A stretch of 64,000 nucleotides of DNA from Endocalyx cinctus (taxonomy: Eukaryota > Ascomycota > Sordariomycetes > Amphisphaeriales > Apiosporaceae), in assembly GCA_001600455.1 (NCBI GenBank), contig BCKC01000001.1, forward strand, positions 6,412,441-6,476,440, given 5' to 3'. Below the pieces are notes generated by a model, which had not been told where the DNA came from, did not search any database, and saw nothing but the letters and a program-made list of their open reading frames with translations. Position 1 is the first letter of the stretch; each line of letters begins with the position of its first letter. Positions 36,043-48,390 of the stretch are shown here, one piece after another. Made by a program: the position numbers and the translations under genes.

Positions 36043-36066
36043 AGAATTCCATTCCTTTGGAATTCT
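36043..36066. repeat. Inverted repeat, 9-bp arms and 6-nt loop
   Basis: AGAATTCCA (36043-36051) and TGGAATTCT (36058-36066) are perfect reverse complements around TTCCTT. Confidence 0.7.
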
Positions 36067-38116
36067 AGTCAGCGATAAATCCAACGAGAGAAAAAGCATA
36101 AAAAATGGTAAAATAAAATGTAATATAATAAAATTCGGAAGGGCCGATTTATTGGAATAAGAAAGGATATATGGACGTAGGTAGGATAGATGATTACATT
36201 TACGAAGAAAGGAAAAAGATGTGTGCTATTTGAATATACGTATCCAGATATGTTAACGAAACATTGAAGGATTCTCTTTACGATACTTGTGTGCTAGATC
36301 TTTTGACCGACGCCTCGGAAAAGCCATTTAAGTCAAATTTTGGGTGGGTAATACTCATGTCACATCGGGGGGCCACAAAAAAGAATCTTTTCGCGACGGA
36401 CTCGTAGGCAAGGGCTCGGAGGACTCACGGGCTTGGGTCTGCACTATTGAAGGGAACATGTCAGCAAGAACAAATTAAGTCGGTATACACATATAACCCA
36501 CCTAACTGTAAAAGCTACGTATAAAAGCAGATACAGTCATCCGCTGGCGTAATATCTCACTGCATATTGTACAGAGATGGACGTAAGTACTTTTTTTTTT
36601 CTTTCTCTCTCTCTTTCTTAGCTCGTTAAGGGAAATAGATACTATGTACGTAGAAATAGGGGCGGCAGCGGACAGGTGGGCGGATGAACAAATGGACAGA
36701 CAGTTATTAACGGCGTACTGGCTGAAGCCACGAGAGATACTTATTTAGTAGTATTATACTAGGTTACGTGTTTTACACTACATACATTCGTTCATCTTAA
36801 CCAGAGCTATCCAAGTACTTAAGTAGTTAGTACATACGTTACATCTTCTATCGCTGCCTCCCATCTTGAGTAAAAAGATCGGGTGAACATGTTACTTCTC
36901 CGCAACTATCTCTTTTTGTTTTATTTCGAATGGGAAACGATACAAACACTACGTATTCTTTAAGCTTACGGGGGAAAAGGGATAGGTTGCAGCTTTCAAG
37001 TCGGCGATACAACCAGAAGATAACATCTATCAAAGTAACCATGTGGCGCTGCATCCCTCCCTCACACGTAGTATAAAATTGAAAAGAAAAAAAAAAAAAA
37101 AGGTTCGAACCAGAGAGGAGGAGTGGATATCACAAAAGAATCTCATCACGGAGAACCAAAGGTATGATCCCTGGAACTTGTGGGTACGGTCTTAGGTAGT
37201 ATTGATGTGAGTTTACTACATATACCTAGGTTAAGTATGTATCCGTATACTTACTTAAAGATTAAGTACAGCATTTTAGCACAATCCGTATGTATATCAA
37301 ATGTTGGGTTATTTTATAAAATACGCTAATAGGGTATATGCTCTATTACTCTATTACTCCGTACTGCGTACTGCGTAAAGAGTTTACCAAGAGATGATAA
37401 GATCCGGAGATGTTATGTACGGGATAACGTGTACTGTGCGTGATGCGAGTAGGTAGTAAGTTTTTTTTCCCTTCCGCCACGTGAGTATCCCCCTCCGACT
37501 TTGCCAGCTTCGCCACGGGCCAACTGGGTACGGTACCTACCCTACCCTACCCGTACATTAGTTTTGATTTCTCAACTAGTCAGCGAATGTGGACGGGTAT
37601 AGTGATTGGATAAAGGTAGGGCACCTTGTATGGATAGACTTTCCGGAGACCAACACGCTACATACATCCATAGCCCACTAATCATTAGCGTCTCTAGGCC
37701 TACACGTGTATCTATCGATCTAGCTTAAACCATGATACTTACTTATAGTAGGTTAACTGAGTATAAGTACCAAGTATACCTACTGGGTACTATCCATTAT
37801 TATAGGTACGCTAAAGTAGATTTACGGGGGTGCATGGAAGATATCCCGAGATGAATATTGCACACGTGTATGCGTACGATCCATTATATATACTATGTAG
37901 TATAGGTATATAAATTATAAATTATAAAGTACTTCTATTATCATGACAAAGTTTGTCTTGATTTTTGATATACTAAACTATACTATTATACTGTACTACG
38001 AGATAGATAGACGAGTCTTAACAGAAAAAAGAAAAGTCCCAGTTTATAATTCTAGTATATACCTACCTAACTACAGCTAGATATGTAGGTACTACCTAGG
38101 TACATTACAGTACGCT

Positions 38117-38156
38117 ATATACCTACCTACCTACCTAGGTAGGTAGGTAGGTATAT
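38117..38156. repeat. 40-bp perfect palindrome of CCTA/TAGG units
   Basis: Left arm 38117-38136 is ATAT followed by four ACCT units; right arm 38137-38156 is four AGGT units followed by ATAT. The arms are perfect reverse complements with no spacer. Shorter relatives (ACCTACCTAGGT) are scattered through other intergenic regions here. Confidence 0.9.
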
Positions 38157-39299
38157 CAGGTACTCTCTACGTACCTAGATTCACTAAATGTACCGTAATA
38201 AAAACACACGGACACCTACATAAGCCCCTGAATATATGTAACTGACTTTTCTTCCACCTTGTATGTCAATCTCTTGTCGATCGATTTTTGTTTTATCAGA
38301 CTACACTATTATGGATAGCCACCCCTATACAGGTAAGACCGGCCATGTTGTACCCGCGAAAGAATTCCTAATGAAGAATTCTCTGCGAAATGATTTCCAA
38401 CGTGATAGGTCTTCTGTCGTGTGTGCTCGTGAGACACCGTCACCTGTTTCACGGACGGGTAAAAACAGTACGATACAGCATATTCCCAGAGCCCATTCTT
38501 TGTCTCTTTTTATTCAACTTTCGAGGCCTTGTGCCCGTAACTTATATAGGTCGGTATATATGTAGTATAATTATACAGTCTAACATTCGCTACAATCGTA
38601 CTTATACTTTACTGCGTATAACACACCAACTGCTGGGTCAGGCTGGTCAGGTTAGGTAGCATTTCTTCTTGATGGCGGGTATATACTACCTAGGAAGGTC
38701 AAGAGATTAGCGCCGAGTCGATCCTATTCTGCGCGTCAAAGAAAAAGAGATACCATTCCATAATTCTCGTTGGCGCATTCTTATGGGCAGCGTAAACGCT
38801 TAGAATAACCTGACATGGTGGGGTGCATTTTGTGGGTTATTCCCTTTCCCGACAGGCGGTGGCGCACTTCCCGTCCAGCGAAGACAAGGTACAGACCGAC
38901 GTCGACGTGAGAAGGTAGTTGTACATACGTACGTATATACCTGAGTTATACGTCCCGAGCTTTCAATACGCCTGCAATGTTCATCAAAGCCTTTTTAGGA
39001 AAGTAGAGTGATTATTTTGCGTTGATATCATTCGTCTGGATGACTTTGTACCATGGTCAAGAAAAGACCCTTGGTTTGTAATCTCCAGACAGAAGAGGGA
39101 AAACGCCAGCTAACGCAAGACCGTACATATCGCCAGTATCATCCATCAGGCTCGTCGCCTACTTCTGTGGCGCAGGAGTGAAATGAACAGCCAGAACAGC
39201 TTGTCGAGACGTCATCATCTACAGAATAACCATCCAATAATATCACATTTCTACCATATAAAGCATATTTCCAACCTTATCTCCTGATGTACCTCGCTC

Positions 39300-39335
39300 A
39301 CGCGCGCACACGCACACACACATATACACATACAT
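39300..39335. repeat. CG/CA-rich dinucleotide microsatellite
   Basis: Runs of CG then CA then TA/CA dinucleotides, imperfect. Confidence 0.7.
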
Positions 39336-41525
39336 AATATTATAAGATTTCGGTATTCAAAATTGATAGATTGATAGGTCACATAATTACTCTCGACACC
39401 CCAATCATATCCACCGGCCAGGTAGACTAAGACATTGCCCTACCATAGCATGTAAGATTTCTTGCTGATGGACACGGCAAGATTACATGATATCACACGT
39501 GGTGTGCCGCGCGCCAGCCCTCGCTATTTGCCAGGATCGTAATGTACGTCCTTCACCCCATCCCTCTTGATGCGGCCGCCTTGCGTTGTTTTAATTCACA
39601 AGCAGGCGGACAAGCAGGCAGCAGATAGGATAGGGCTGCAGGTTTTTCCGCTTCCCTCTTCCTCTTCTTTTAATTTCCCTTGGATGATATAAGAGAAGGG
39701 GGAAAAAAGAAAGTGACGTACGCGCGCATCGTAATAGGATATTAGCCTAGGTAACCTATAAGAGATCACATCCTTCAAAAATAAAGAATACACAGTAAAA
39801 ACTCATCAAGGCCCTTGAAAGGACTCTCTGCGAATCGGATCGCCGAGCAATTGAGTTTTAAGCGTGTGCGGCGTTCAACGGCATTGCCACGTTCTTGGAA
39901 GCCACCATCATTAAGGATCCTTACTGCGCACACCATGTATATTATACTGCCATGCCATACAATCGACCAATCCACCACACTAAAAGAAACCCATGCGATA
40001 ATTTCAGCTAATAACTTATCTCAGAGGTAGGCATGCTTACACCATTTAAGCCCCTGTCACGATACGGCCTAGTTCTCGGTGCTTCTCGCTTCTTTTTAAT
40101 TTTCTTTCTTTTTTTTTTCCTCAATAACAAAAGGTGTATATATGTACACTACTGTAGCAGGCTAGATATTTCACCCCTCCCCTTTCCCTCTGGTTCAAGT
40201 CCCTGGTCTATACTACCAAACTACCTACCTAGTATTTTTCTCATCTAGCCCCTCCCCTTTATTCCCCATGTTTTTTTTTTTTTTTTCTCTTTCGCGGTAT
40301 GGTAAAGAGCAAATCGTCCGATTTCCTCATACAGATCTGAACCAAACCAACCGTACAGTGTATATGAAATCATCTACCGAGACCCGAATGTAGATTAGCT
40401 TGCTCACACGTATTTCTCAATTGAACAATTATTCCGTTCTGATTATTGGACAAGGGGGGGATTTTTGGTTTGCTTCGTAGCGAATGTGTGTTTATCTATT
40501 GTATCTGTGCTCTGCTCTTCTCCCCCCCTCTCTGCCTCCCTCTTTACGGTACAGTACGGCTTACTATGAGATGTAATCCTTCCTTGACGACACAAAAGAA
40601 TCTCGGGTCCAGTCTGTTTTGGGGAAACAATACTTTATGTAATTTATTATTCAACCTACTACCACGGGTAAAGACAAGATTTCTGACATCTGGGGGGATA
40701 CATAAGTTTCTAACCACTACGACGTTAGCTTACCTACGCAGTGTCGAAGACGGCATAATCTACTCTATAATCAGGTATACGATCGTACAGCAAGCTAACA
40801 ATAATTATGTATAGCAGATTCCGTTTTCTTGGGTAAGTTTGAGGCTTACAAAAGGAAAAAAGAAAAAGAAAAAAAAATACAATGACATTTGTCAAACCAA
40901 GGCGATTCCGAGTACCAAAAAAGAACAATTCCCCACCAAAAGACAGCGGGTGTTTGTCACTGTTTGTCACCAAGAGCCAATATTCAAGGTAGGCAGGTAA
41001 GTTACGGCGTTACCATCCGTTATATTGATTATTTTTTCCCTTCTCAGACGAAAGTGGAGGGTGGGTTGGTTCCTCGCAGGAGACCGACGACATCATTTTC
41101 AAGTAGGTAGTATAGATATATTTTTACCCGTATATTTTTATATTTTATATATACTATGTATATCTTCAAACCCTCGTACACATGTGGCTCAGACGAATAT
41201 GTAGGCTTCGGCGGCATAAAACGCCACTTTTTTTTTTCTCTCTTGCTGTCGCCATTAAATATAGAGTTCACCTAGCCATTAGCTGACTAGCGTAGGCCCT
41301 CTCGATGTCTGCACCATCCCGCGATGATCCTCGGAACTTTCCATAATAAAGAGGGTATTCAAATTATTGAGTTCAGCCCATTCTCGTCATGTATTACTCG
41401 CATAATCCGAAATCGTGATCAAGAAAGGGAAGAAATCAGAGATCCATACGTGAATTACATACATACAGTAGAGAGAAGAAGAAGGACGGGAAAGGTAAAA
41501 AAAAAAAAAAAAAAAACGACTTTGA

Positions 41526-41526
41526 N
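41526..41526. other. Undetermined base (n)
   Basis: Single ambiguous base shortly after an A-run of about 19 nt; an assembly or polishing uncertainty. Confidence 0.95.
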
Positions 41527-43642
41527 GCATGAGAGAAAGTCTAACAATAACTTGCATACCATCCCTGGAAGACAGCGGCTAACATTCCTGCTGCGCATGG
41601 TTTTTAAACGCCAGAATCCAGTCAAGCTACGTAATGTTTTACATATGGTAACCGAACGTATTGATTGGTGTTTCCTGCCCTTTCCGCCACCCCCAGTCAA
41701 TAGTAAGAGACAACGACACAATAACAGGTTTCCCATCTTGTCTAACTTTAAGTTACTCGTCATTCAGCATTCACTCCGGCCTGATAAAAATATATATATA
41801 CAAGTATATATGAGAGGTTTCAGGTTTCACGGAGCTGGGTGGTTTGATATCGATATCTCCACAAGACGACGAACCTTGACCCGGAAACGAAGGAATGAAA
41901 TCAAGGACTTAAAGGTGTATCTAGATGCAACGGGCCGTAAATAGTTCGCATCCTTAGCCAGCCAGCTCGCGCCCCCTCGTTCTTCGGTTCCAGGTTTAGT
42001 GTAGTGTATAATGGCCCGCTTGGAACCCACGTTTTTTTTTATCTCTTCTTTCTTTCTTATTCTTCCTCTTCTCTAGTATGAAATACATGAGAATTCTCTC
42101 GGAAAATGTGTATAGGCCGGAAATTACTATTGTTCTTACTGTGTACGCTAGACACGCGTAGTCTCATTCTATCTCTCTTCTTGCTTCTTGATGTGGGTGA
42201 TAGTTCTTGGCGGAAAAGCCACCATTCGCAATCTCAAGTATACTAGGAGTATATAAATGACAGTTTTTTTTTTCTTTCTTCCCAAACACGTGTTGAGTAA
42301 TCGAGTAGGGAGGTAGCTCAGCTCGGCGAGAATATCTGAATAAGAAGAAATTCAGGTGAGACAAAGGTGGTTTTATTTTCATGTCGCTTTCCGTGCCTTT
42401 GGGTCATCAATCTTAGTCACATCTTCTCATATCATATGAAGATGAAATACCGTCATTTTTTCCAATGTGGAATTCCAGTAGGTAAAAGATTTAGTAGCGG
42501 GGTAGGTGTATGTACTCTAGTATACATATCATGCTCAAAGTGTTTGGTATGCGGACATCCGAGCTTTAGCTAAATAGAACTGGAATTGTCATACCTTGGC
42601 CCTTTTTTGTTCACCTTCCTCTCTACTCGCTGCTACTCTACGTTGTTCCTCTGGGCCCAATACCGGTGCACGCCCGACCCGCCGGTGACATTTTTTCCTG
42701 CGGGAACCCGAGACTCGTCGCTCACTGGACTCCCTAAGACCCGACTGTCTCGGTCTAGGCTGATTGCACCGTACAGGCGAAAGAGTTTTTTTTTTTCTCT
42801 CTCTCGCTGGGTTCGCCTATTTCACTACATTAGGAAGGACTTCGCGATTTTGATCCTTTACAAAAGTCCCGTTTTATACTGTTGATATAAACTGATTCTT
42901 GAAACAAATATGAGGAGATGATGGCTGAACTTAAAAAAAAGAAGCAATTTCGCCCAGCTGAGAGGAGATGGGGAAATTCAGGTACTGGTACCCGTCTAGC
43001 GTGTTAGTCCCTGAAGGGACTAAGAGTACTTCACGGTTATAATGTCATTAGCGCGTATGCCAAGTTGCTGAAGGGAGGATACTCTTTGTGGACTATCATA
43101 TAGTCGTGTTTTATCCTGCTGTGGGGACGATACTGTGTCTTGAAAGGAGAGGTGCCGGATAGTCGGGTAGGAACTTCGAGGCATCATGGCGCAAATCGAC
43201 ATCGCTATAGGTCAACACCTTCAACGTCACTAGGCAGACGTGATGAATTTCATGGTGGTGATACAGAATATCTAAAATCAGGATATACCAGTTACAAGTA
43301 GGCCAAGTTACGATATGCCGTAGGCAGTAGAGAAACGACACTGGAATAAATTATTATGGCAACACGTGAGTATAGGAATATAGCATAGAAGGATATGTTA
43401 ACTTGAAAAGTCTGGCGGACTTTGGGCTGCGGAACAGCGGACTTTAAAAACATGCCGAGAGACTCGGATCCCTGGCAGGCAACCGTCGTCGAATATCCTA
43501 ACTCCGCTGCTGCCGATGAATTCTACGAGGCGAATCAAAATCCTTCATCGCCATCCATAACGGGATGAAAAAGAAGATTCTGTGCATGTATTGAAGAAGA
43601 TCCCGTCCAATAAAGCCAAGGGAAAAAAAAAGGAGGGAAACG

Positions 43643-45437
43643 ATGGAGAAGTCACGCCAGAAGAACTGCAACGCCTGCGTCAGAAGCAAGCGGCGATGCG
43701 ATAAGCGCGTTCCGGTTTGCGGCATGTGCGCCAGGAAACAGTTTTCGTGCGTCTACGGCGGTCGTCAGACGAGAGGGCCACGAACAAATAATACTAATAA
43801 CAATAACGACGATAACAACAACAGCCCTGCAAAAGCAGCAGCAGCTCCTTCTTCTTCCGTAAACCTACCCCTAGACCCTGACCTCGACCTCGACCTCGAC
43901 GCTCCATGCGAGTCGGTTTCCCTCTCCTCAGGCGCGCCCGGTGATCTCGTGGCGACGCCTATCGACGCCACGTCGGGCGGGAATGCCGCCTTTTCTCCGC
44001 CCCTCGACTTACAGTTCGACGGCGTCTTCCTCCCGCTGCTAGACCAGACCCAGGGGTACGAGGACCAGTGGGCGTCTGGCTTCGCGACTCAGGCGAGAGA
44101 GGTGGACCCTGCCACGGCCATCGCCGTCCCGCTCGAGAAATCACTTGCGCGTATAAAGTATAAGAAAGTTTTGGAATTATGCGTCAGTAACGATAGTTTT
44201 TATTGTTTTATTTTTAGCTGCCTACGTCTACGGTATCGTTTTATCTTATCTTCTTCCGACGAAGATCTTCCCCTCCCAAAAAAAAAAAACGAGGCAGTGG
44301 CGGAGCACCCGAACAGAAAAGAAAAAAAAAAAGTCGTTAACACCTTTCCTTAGGTAGAATACAAGCCATGGCACCTGACGGACCCATCCAGCATGACCTG
44401 CTACGCGCTAAACGTGTTCAAGAGCATCCCCGCGCAGGTAAGCGCCCACAGCAGCGCGCCGCACATCCACCGGCAGCTGTACCAGCAGACGATGCCGCGG
44501 GCGATCATGGACGCCTTCACGACGTGCGCGCTGTTCGCGAACCAGACGACCGCGAACAGGGGCCACTTCCTGCGGGTCCTGGACGCCAACGCGAGAAGCC
44601 TCGTGCAAGCGGAGACGACGACGAATCCGACCCCGAGGGAGAAGCTCGCCAGGGTCCACGCCCTCGTCCTCTACCAGATCATCCGCATCTTCGACGGCGA
44701 CGTCACGCTCGGGCAGCAGGCCGAAGAGGACATGCCCTTTATGATACAGTGGACGCATGATCTGGTGAGGATCAGGGATGATCTTCAGGCTTACGCGGAG
44801 ATGGACGATAATTTGGTAAGGGGTAGACCACCAGAGTCGTGGGAGGTGAGTTACGGATGCTTTCCTATTTACTTCTACGGATAGAGAAAATTTCAAAAGT
44901 CTTACCAAATGGTGATGGTGTGTTTTATCAAAATTTTACAGCGGTGGATCTTCGCCGAAAGTCTCAGGAGAACGGTTATTCTGAGTTTCGCCCTTAGAGT
45001 CTTTTGGAAAATCTTAAAGGGTCATACCCGAATTGGTGAGTTGAACCTATCCATTTGCTCTTCCGCTCACCGTTTTCCCTCGCTTGCCACGAGACGCCCC
45101 CCTTCTCACTACCTCCTCCCTATCGTATGATAAGAACGGGAAGAGAAGTGCTTTGCTTACTTTTTTTTTTTTTTTGTTCTGTTTTCTTCGTACAACAGAC
45201 GACGATACCTGGGAAGAGTGGTCGTACGTCCACCGGTGGACACTCTCTCGACACCTCTGGTGCGCCGAGAACAGGCTCGATTTCTACCGGGCCTGGGCCG
45301 GAAAGCCGTTTTGGATCACGTCGGCCATGGAGATCGAGGGATTCACGAGGCAAGCAAGCATTGAAGAAGACTTGGACGACTTCTCCAGACTGTTTATCAC
45401 CCTGGAAGCTAAGAAAAGCAAGATGGTACATATCTGA
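43643..45437 (+). CDS. Zn(II)2Cys6 transcription factor
   Basis: Start ATG 43643. Residues 9-36 form the binuclear zinc cluster CNACVRSKRRC then CGMCARKQFSC with canonical spacing, followed by an Asn run and an acidic Asp/Leu stretch. Later exons are confident: exon 2 to 44845, exon 3 at 44942-45035 (RWIFAESLRRTVILSF, a common motif of this regulator class) and exon 4 at 45199-45437. The join between exons 1 and 2 is uncertain. Donors after 44150 or 44186 both fit in phase with an acceptor after 44357 (resuming YKPWHLTDP), so the length is about 440-455 residues. It presumably binds CGG-containing sites in the nucleus; its targets are unknown. It converges on the flavocytochrome b2-like gene. 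Confidence 0.8.
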
Positions 45438-46572
45438 ATACTGAAGAAGGCGGAGGGAACGAAACGTGGTTGGCCACTGACGATCCGAACATACAGGCAG
45501 TAACAACTCTCGTCTCGGGTTCTGATTTAAACTATAGCTCGTCGGATGAACTAGTGAATGACGCCTTGCGGTTCCAGTTTATATATATAGGAGGGTGTGT
45601 GTAGAAGATTGGGGAACATGTGAGATACTACCAATGACTCCTTTATGATCTATCCGGTATATTTCTCTGGGTCATAACATCAATTACGATGAGAATAAGT
45701 AAGTTATCCTACTGTACTATCTAGCTCTATCTATACTAGTAGAAGCGATCTGAACCTGGAAAACTTGGCAGACTTGGCATCCGCTAGATATATTGTCTAC
45801 TGTAGGTACAGGTAGAGGTACATTCGCCAGGCGTAGAGCTAATACTTAGAACCGCGAGAGTCGGCTGCATTTCCGTGGACTGCTCCTGTTTAGCTCCGCT
45901 TTCCGTGCTAGGAAATTACGAGCACCACGTTAAAGAACCGCCCCGAAGTTTCTGAGATAAGTGGCAAACAGTAAAAAATAGGGTTCACTACATGACTAGC
46001 TAGCTAAATGAGTTGATTGCTTCAAGTGGTCATTCTAGTTAGCGTGTAGGAGAAATCCTCCGAGGTGACAGGATGGGCAGTACTGTAGCAGAACCCGTGA
46101 GATTTCTTGCCCCTATGTACAACCTAACAGGGGTTCAGACGCTAGATGGCGCCAGGTATACACACCTCTTCAGTGATTTATTTGATTGGCCTCTAAAGTC
46201 TATTTCGTACCTCTCCATACAAATTTCCAGTGGTTTACAAAGTGAACTTTCGCCACCCATCAGTTAAAGTTAGTGACGATATTTTAACACAGGCACCGAT
46301 AGCTCCTCGATTAGTTGCTGGAAATAATATTCAGATTGTTGATGCCTGGCCCCGTCTAGCGTCTGTAGCCCTAGCCGGTTGTATGTACGCCAATGGTAGT
46401 CTGACGTGCCACTGTAATTCGTCTAGAGTTAGGTATATCATATTTCCAGAGTGATAGACATATACATCTATTCGTGATATAGACAGATTCCTTTTCATCT
46501 TGATCACCACCACCAGAACCAATGCAGAGAGCAGCATCAGCATTCAGGACATTCGTACGTCATCTAATTAAC
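45438..46572. other. Convergent intergenic region
   Basis: About 1.1 kb between the 3' ends of the Zn2Cys6 and flavocytochrome genes. Short overlapping frames at 46073-46267 and 46230-46454 have no recognisable motif. No gene supported. Confidence 0.45.
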
Positions 46573-48390
46573 TTATAACTTAGATTTGACCTTATCCCAC
46601 AGCCCGAACGACTCTAAGCCGGCATCTCCGTCAAAGATATCACGTTCTACTTTCCTCGAATTGATCTGTGCGAAAGAAGCTTCATTAGCCTTTTGTCTCC
46701 ACCCTGTAACGCAAAGTGTGCATTAAAGGGGCAAATGATCGGCATGAGAGAATAAAGACGTAGCAGAGGAGAGGAGGAATATATACTTACAAATCTAGGG
46801 CCTAATTCGCTCACGTTCTTCACGCCAAGTAATCGCATACACGTTTCCGTCTCCGCTTTAAGGACTATTGATGTATTGATGACATTAGTTTTTCCGATCT
46901 TCACGAAAACATATGTAAAGCAAAGAAGAAAAAAAAAAAAGAACTCACTCTCCAATGTACGCTCAACGCCCGGCTGACCAGCAGCGCCAAGGCCGTAGAG
47001 GGCAGCACGACCAATCCCCACGGCCTTAGCTCCTAGGCAAAGAGCCTTGACGACGTCGGTTCCACGCTTGATCCCGCCGTCGACCCAAACCTCGATCTTA
47101 TCGAAGACCTCGGGACAGTACTTGCGAATCTCGAGCAGCGTGTGAACGGCCGGGGGCGCCGTATCGAGAGCTCTCCCTCCGTGGTTGGACAGGATGATGG
47201 CCTTGACCTGGGGCGCGTACCGAGCCGCCAGGTACGCGTCCTCGTGCGTCTGAACGCCCTTCAGCACGATGGGCAGGTCCGTGTGGGCCGCCAGCCAGGG
47301 TAGCGTCGTCTTCCAGGTGAGGTCGGCGGCGGTGCCGAAGAACAGCTGCTGGCCGACGCCGCCGCCGCCGGGCCTCGAGGGCGCGCTCGCGTCCTTGACG
47401 CCCGGGGCCACCGCGGCGGACTCGAGGTGCTTGAAGGCCTGCTTCTCGTCGAGCTCTCGCTTCCCGCCCACGGGCGCGTCGAGCGTGAGGCAGACCATTT
47501 TGAACCGGTCCTTCATGGCGTTGATCCTCGCGAGCATGGCCTCGCTCCTGGCCCGGTCCGTCTGCACGTACAGCTGCCACCCGAACACCTGCTCGTCGGG
47601 GACGGCGTCGACGGCGATCTGCTCGGGAGTCATCGACGCGTTGTTCGAGATGATCTGGAGGGCGCCGAACTTGGCGCACGCCCGCGCGATCCCCAGTTCG
47701 CCGTCCGGGTGGCCCAGGCGCGCCATGGCCGCGGGCGAGACGTAGATGGGTAAGCCCACCTTATTGCCCAGAAGCGTGGTCGAGAGGTCGCACTCGGTGC
47801 AGTCGACGAAGACCCGCGGCCGCAGCAGGATATCCCGGTACACCTTGTTGTTAAAGGACTTGGAGATGGTGTCGTCGCCGGCCGAGTAGTAGTAGGCCCA
47901 GGCCTTCTCCGGCATCCGCTTCGTGGCGACTTCCTCGATCTCGTCGAGGTTTAGGAGGCTTTCCAAGGGCGGCGGAGCTTTCTCGTCATCTTGCTCCTTC
48001 TTCTCCTTCTTGGCGGGAGCTACCACCGTCGCAGGGTCGATCCGACCTATTTTGGCCTCAGGTTTGAGGCTCTCTATAGTGCCCGGCGGGTGGATCGGGT
48101 CGAATTCCTCGGTAGCGTCCCGCCCCGCCAGATGCAAGATAACCTTGGATCCGCCTGGATGTGACGGTAAGAAATCGGTCACATCGTAGACGTCTCCATA
48201 TAGCACGACCCAGCAGCTCTCGGGTGTCGTGTGCTTAGCCACTGATATTGAAGAAGGTTAGCTGCTGAATACTCACTAGCCTATAGTCCACTACTACCTC
48301 TTTATAATTTTTCCGAATATCTCTTTCAACTTTTGTGAGGTATATCATGTGTTTCTTACCTTCTTCCGCACTAATAAGCTTCCCAGCCAT
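46573..48390 (-). CDS. Flavocytochrome b2-like FMN-dependent 2-hydroxyacid (L-lactate) dehydrogenase with C-terminal SKL
   Basis: Exons 48360-48390, 46949-48241, 46791-46864 and 46573-46665 give 496 residues. An N-terminal cytochrome b5-type heme domain has ligands H38 (FLPSHPGG) and H61 (FDPIHPPG). It is followed by the FMN hydroxyacid-oxidase barrel ([44 protein letters not shown] with the catalytic His, and [20 protein letters not shown]). The last exon, joined at a CACAG acceptor, encodes [13 protein letters not shown] and ends VKSKL. There is no mitochondrial presequence: the heme domain starts at about residue 7. Classical flavocytochrome b2 is in the mitochondrial intermembrane space; this one is predicted peroxisomal. 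L-lactate is the default substrate, but another 2-hydroxyacid is possible. Confidence 0.9.

Larger units (their letters stand above)
34012..43642. other. 9.6 kb gene-free region between two transcription factor genes
   Basis: No frame longer than about 120 codons is supported apart from one 206-codon frame (41324-41944) that spans a poly-A tract and an undetermined base, and it looks non-coding. The stretch is AT-rich with many TACCTAGGTA palindromes (35811-35825, 38060-38160), TACTCCGTA words (35836, 35966, 37353), a CA/CG-rich microsatellite (39300-39335) and homopolymer runs. It lies upstream of both the bHLH gene (minus) and the Zn2Cys6 gene (plus), so it could hold long 5' UTRs, non-coding transcripts or distal control elements; none can be proven here. 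Confidence 0.5.

Noticed and set aside
41324..41944. 206-codon frame in the gene desert
   Set aside because: Crosses a long poly-A tract and an undetermined base, has no motif, and its frame depends on uncertain sequence.
46073..46454. Two overlapping short frames in the convergent region
   Set aside because: No recognisable domain, no splice signals joining them, and different frames.
46514..46555. Possible small spliced gene starting ATGCAGAGAGCAGCATCA with a GTACGT donor
   Set aside because: The apparent downstream exon is the antisense of the last flavocytochrome exon and gives an immediate stop.
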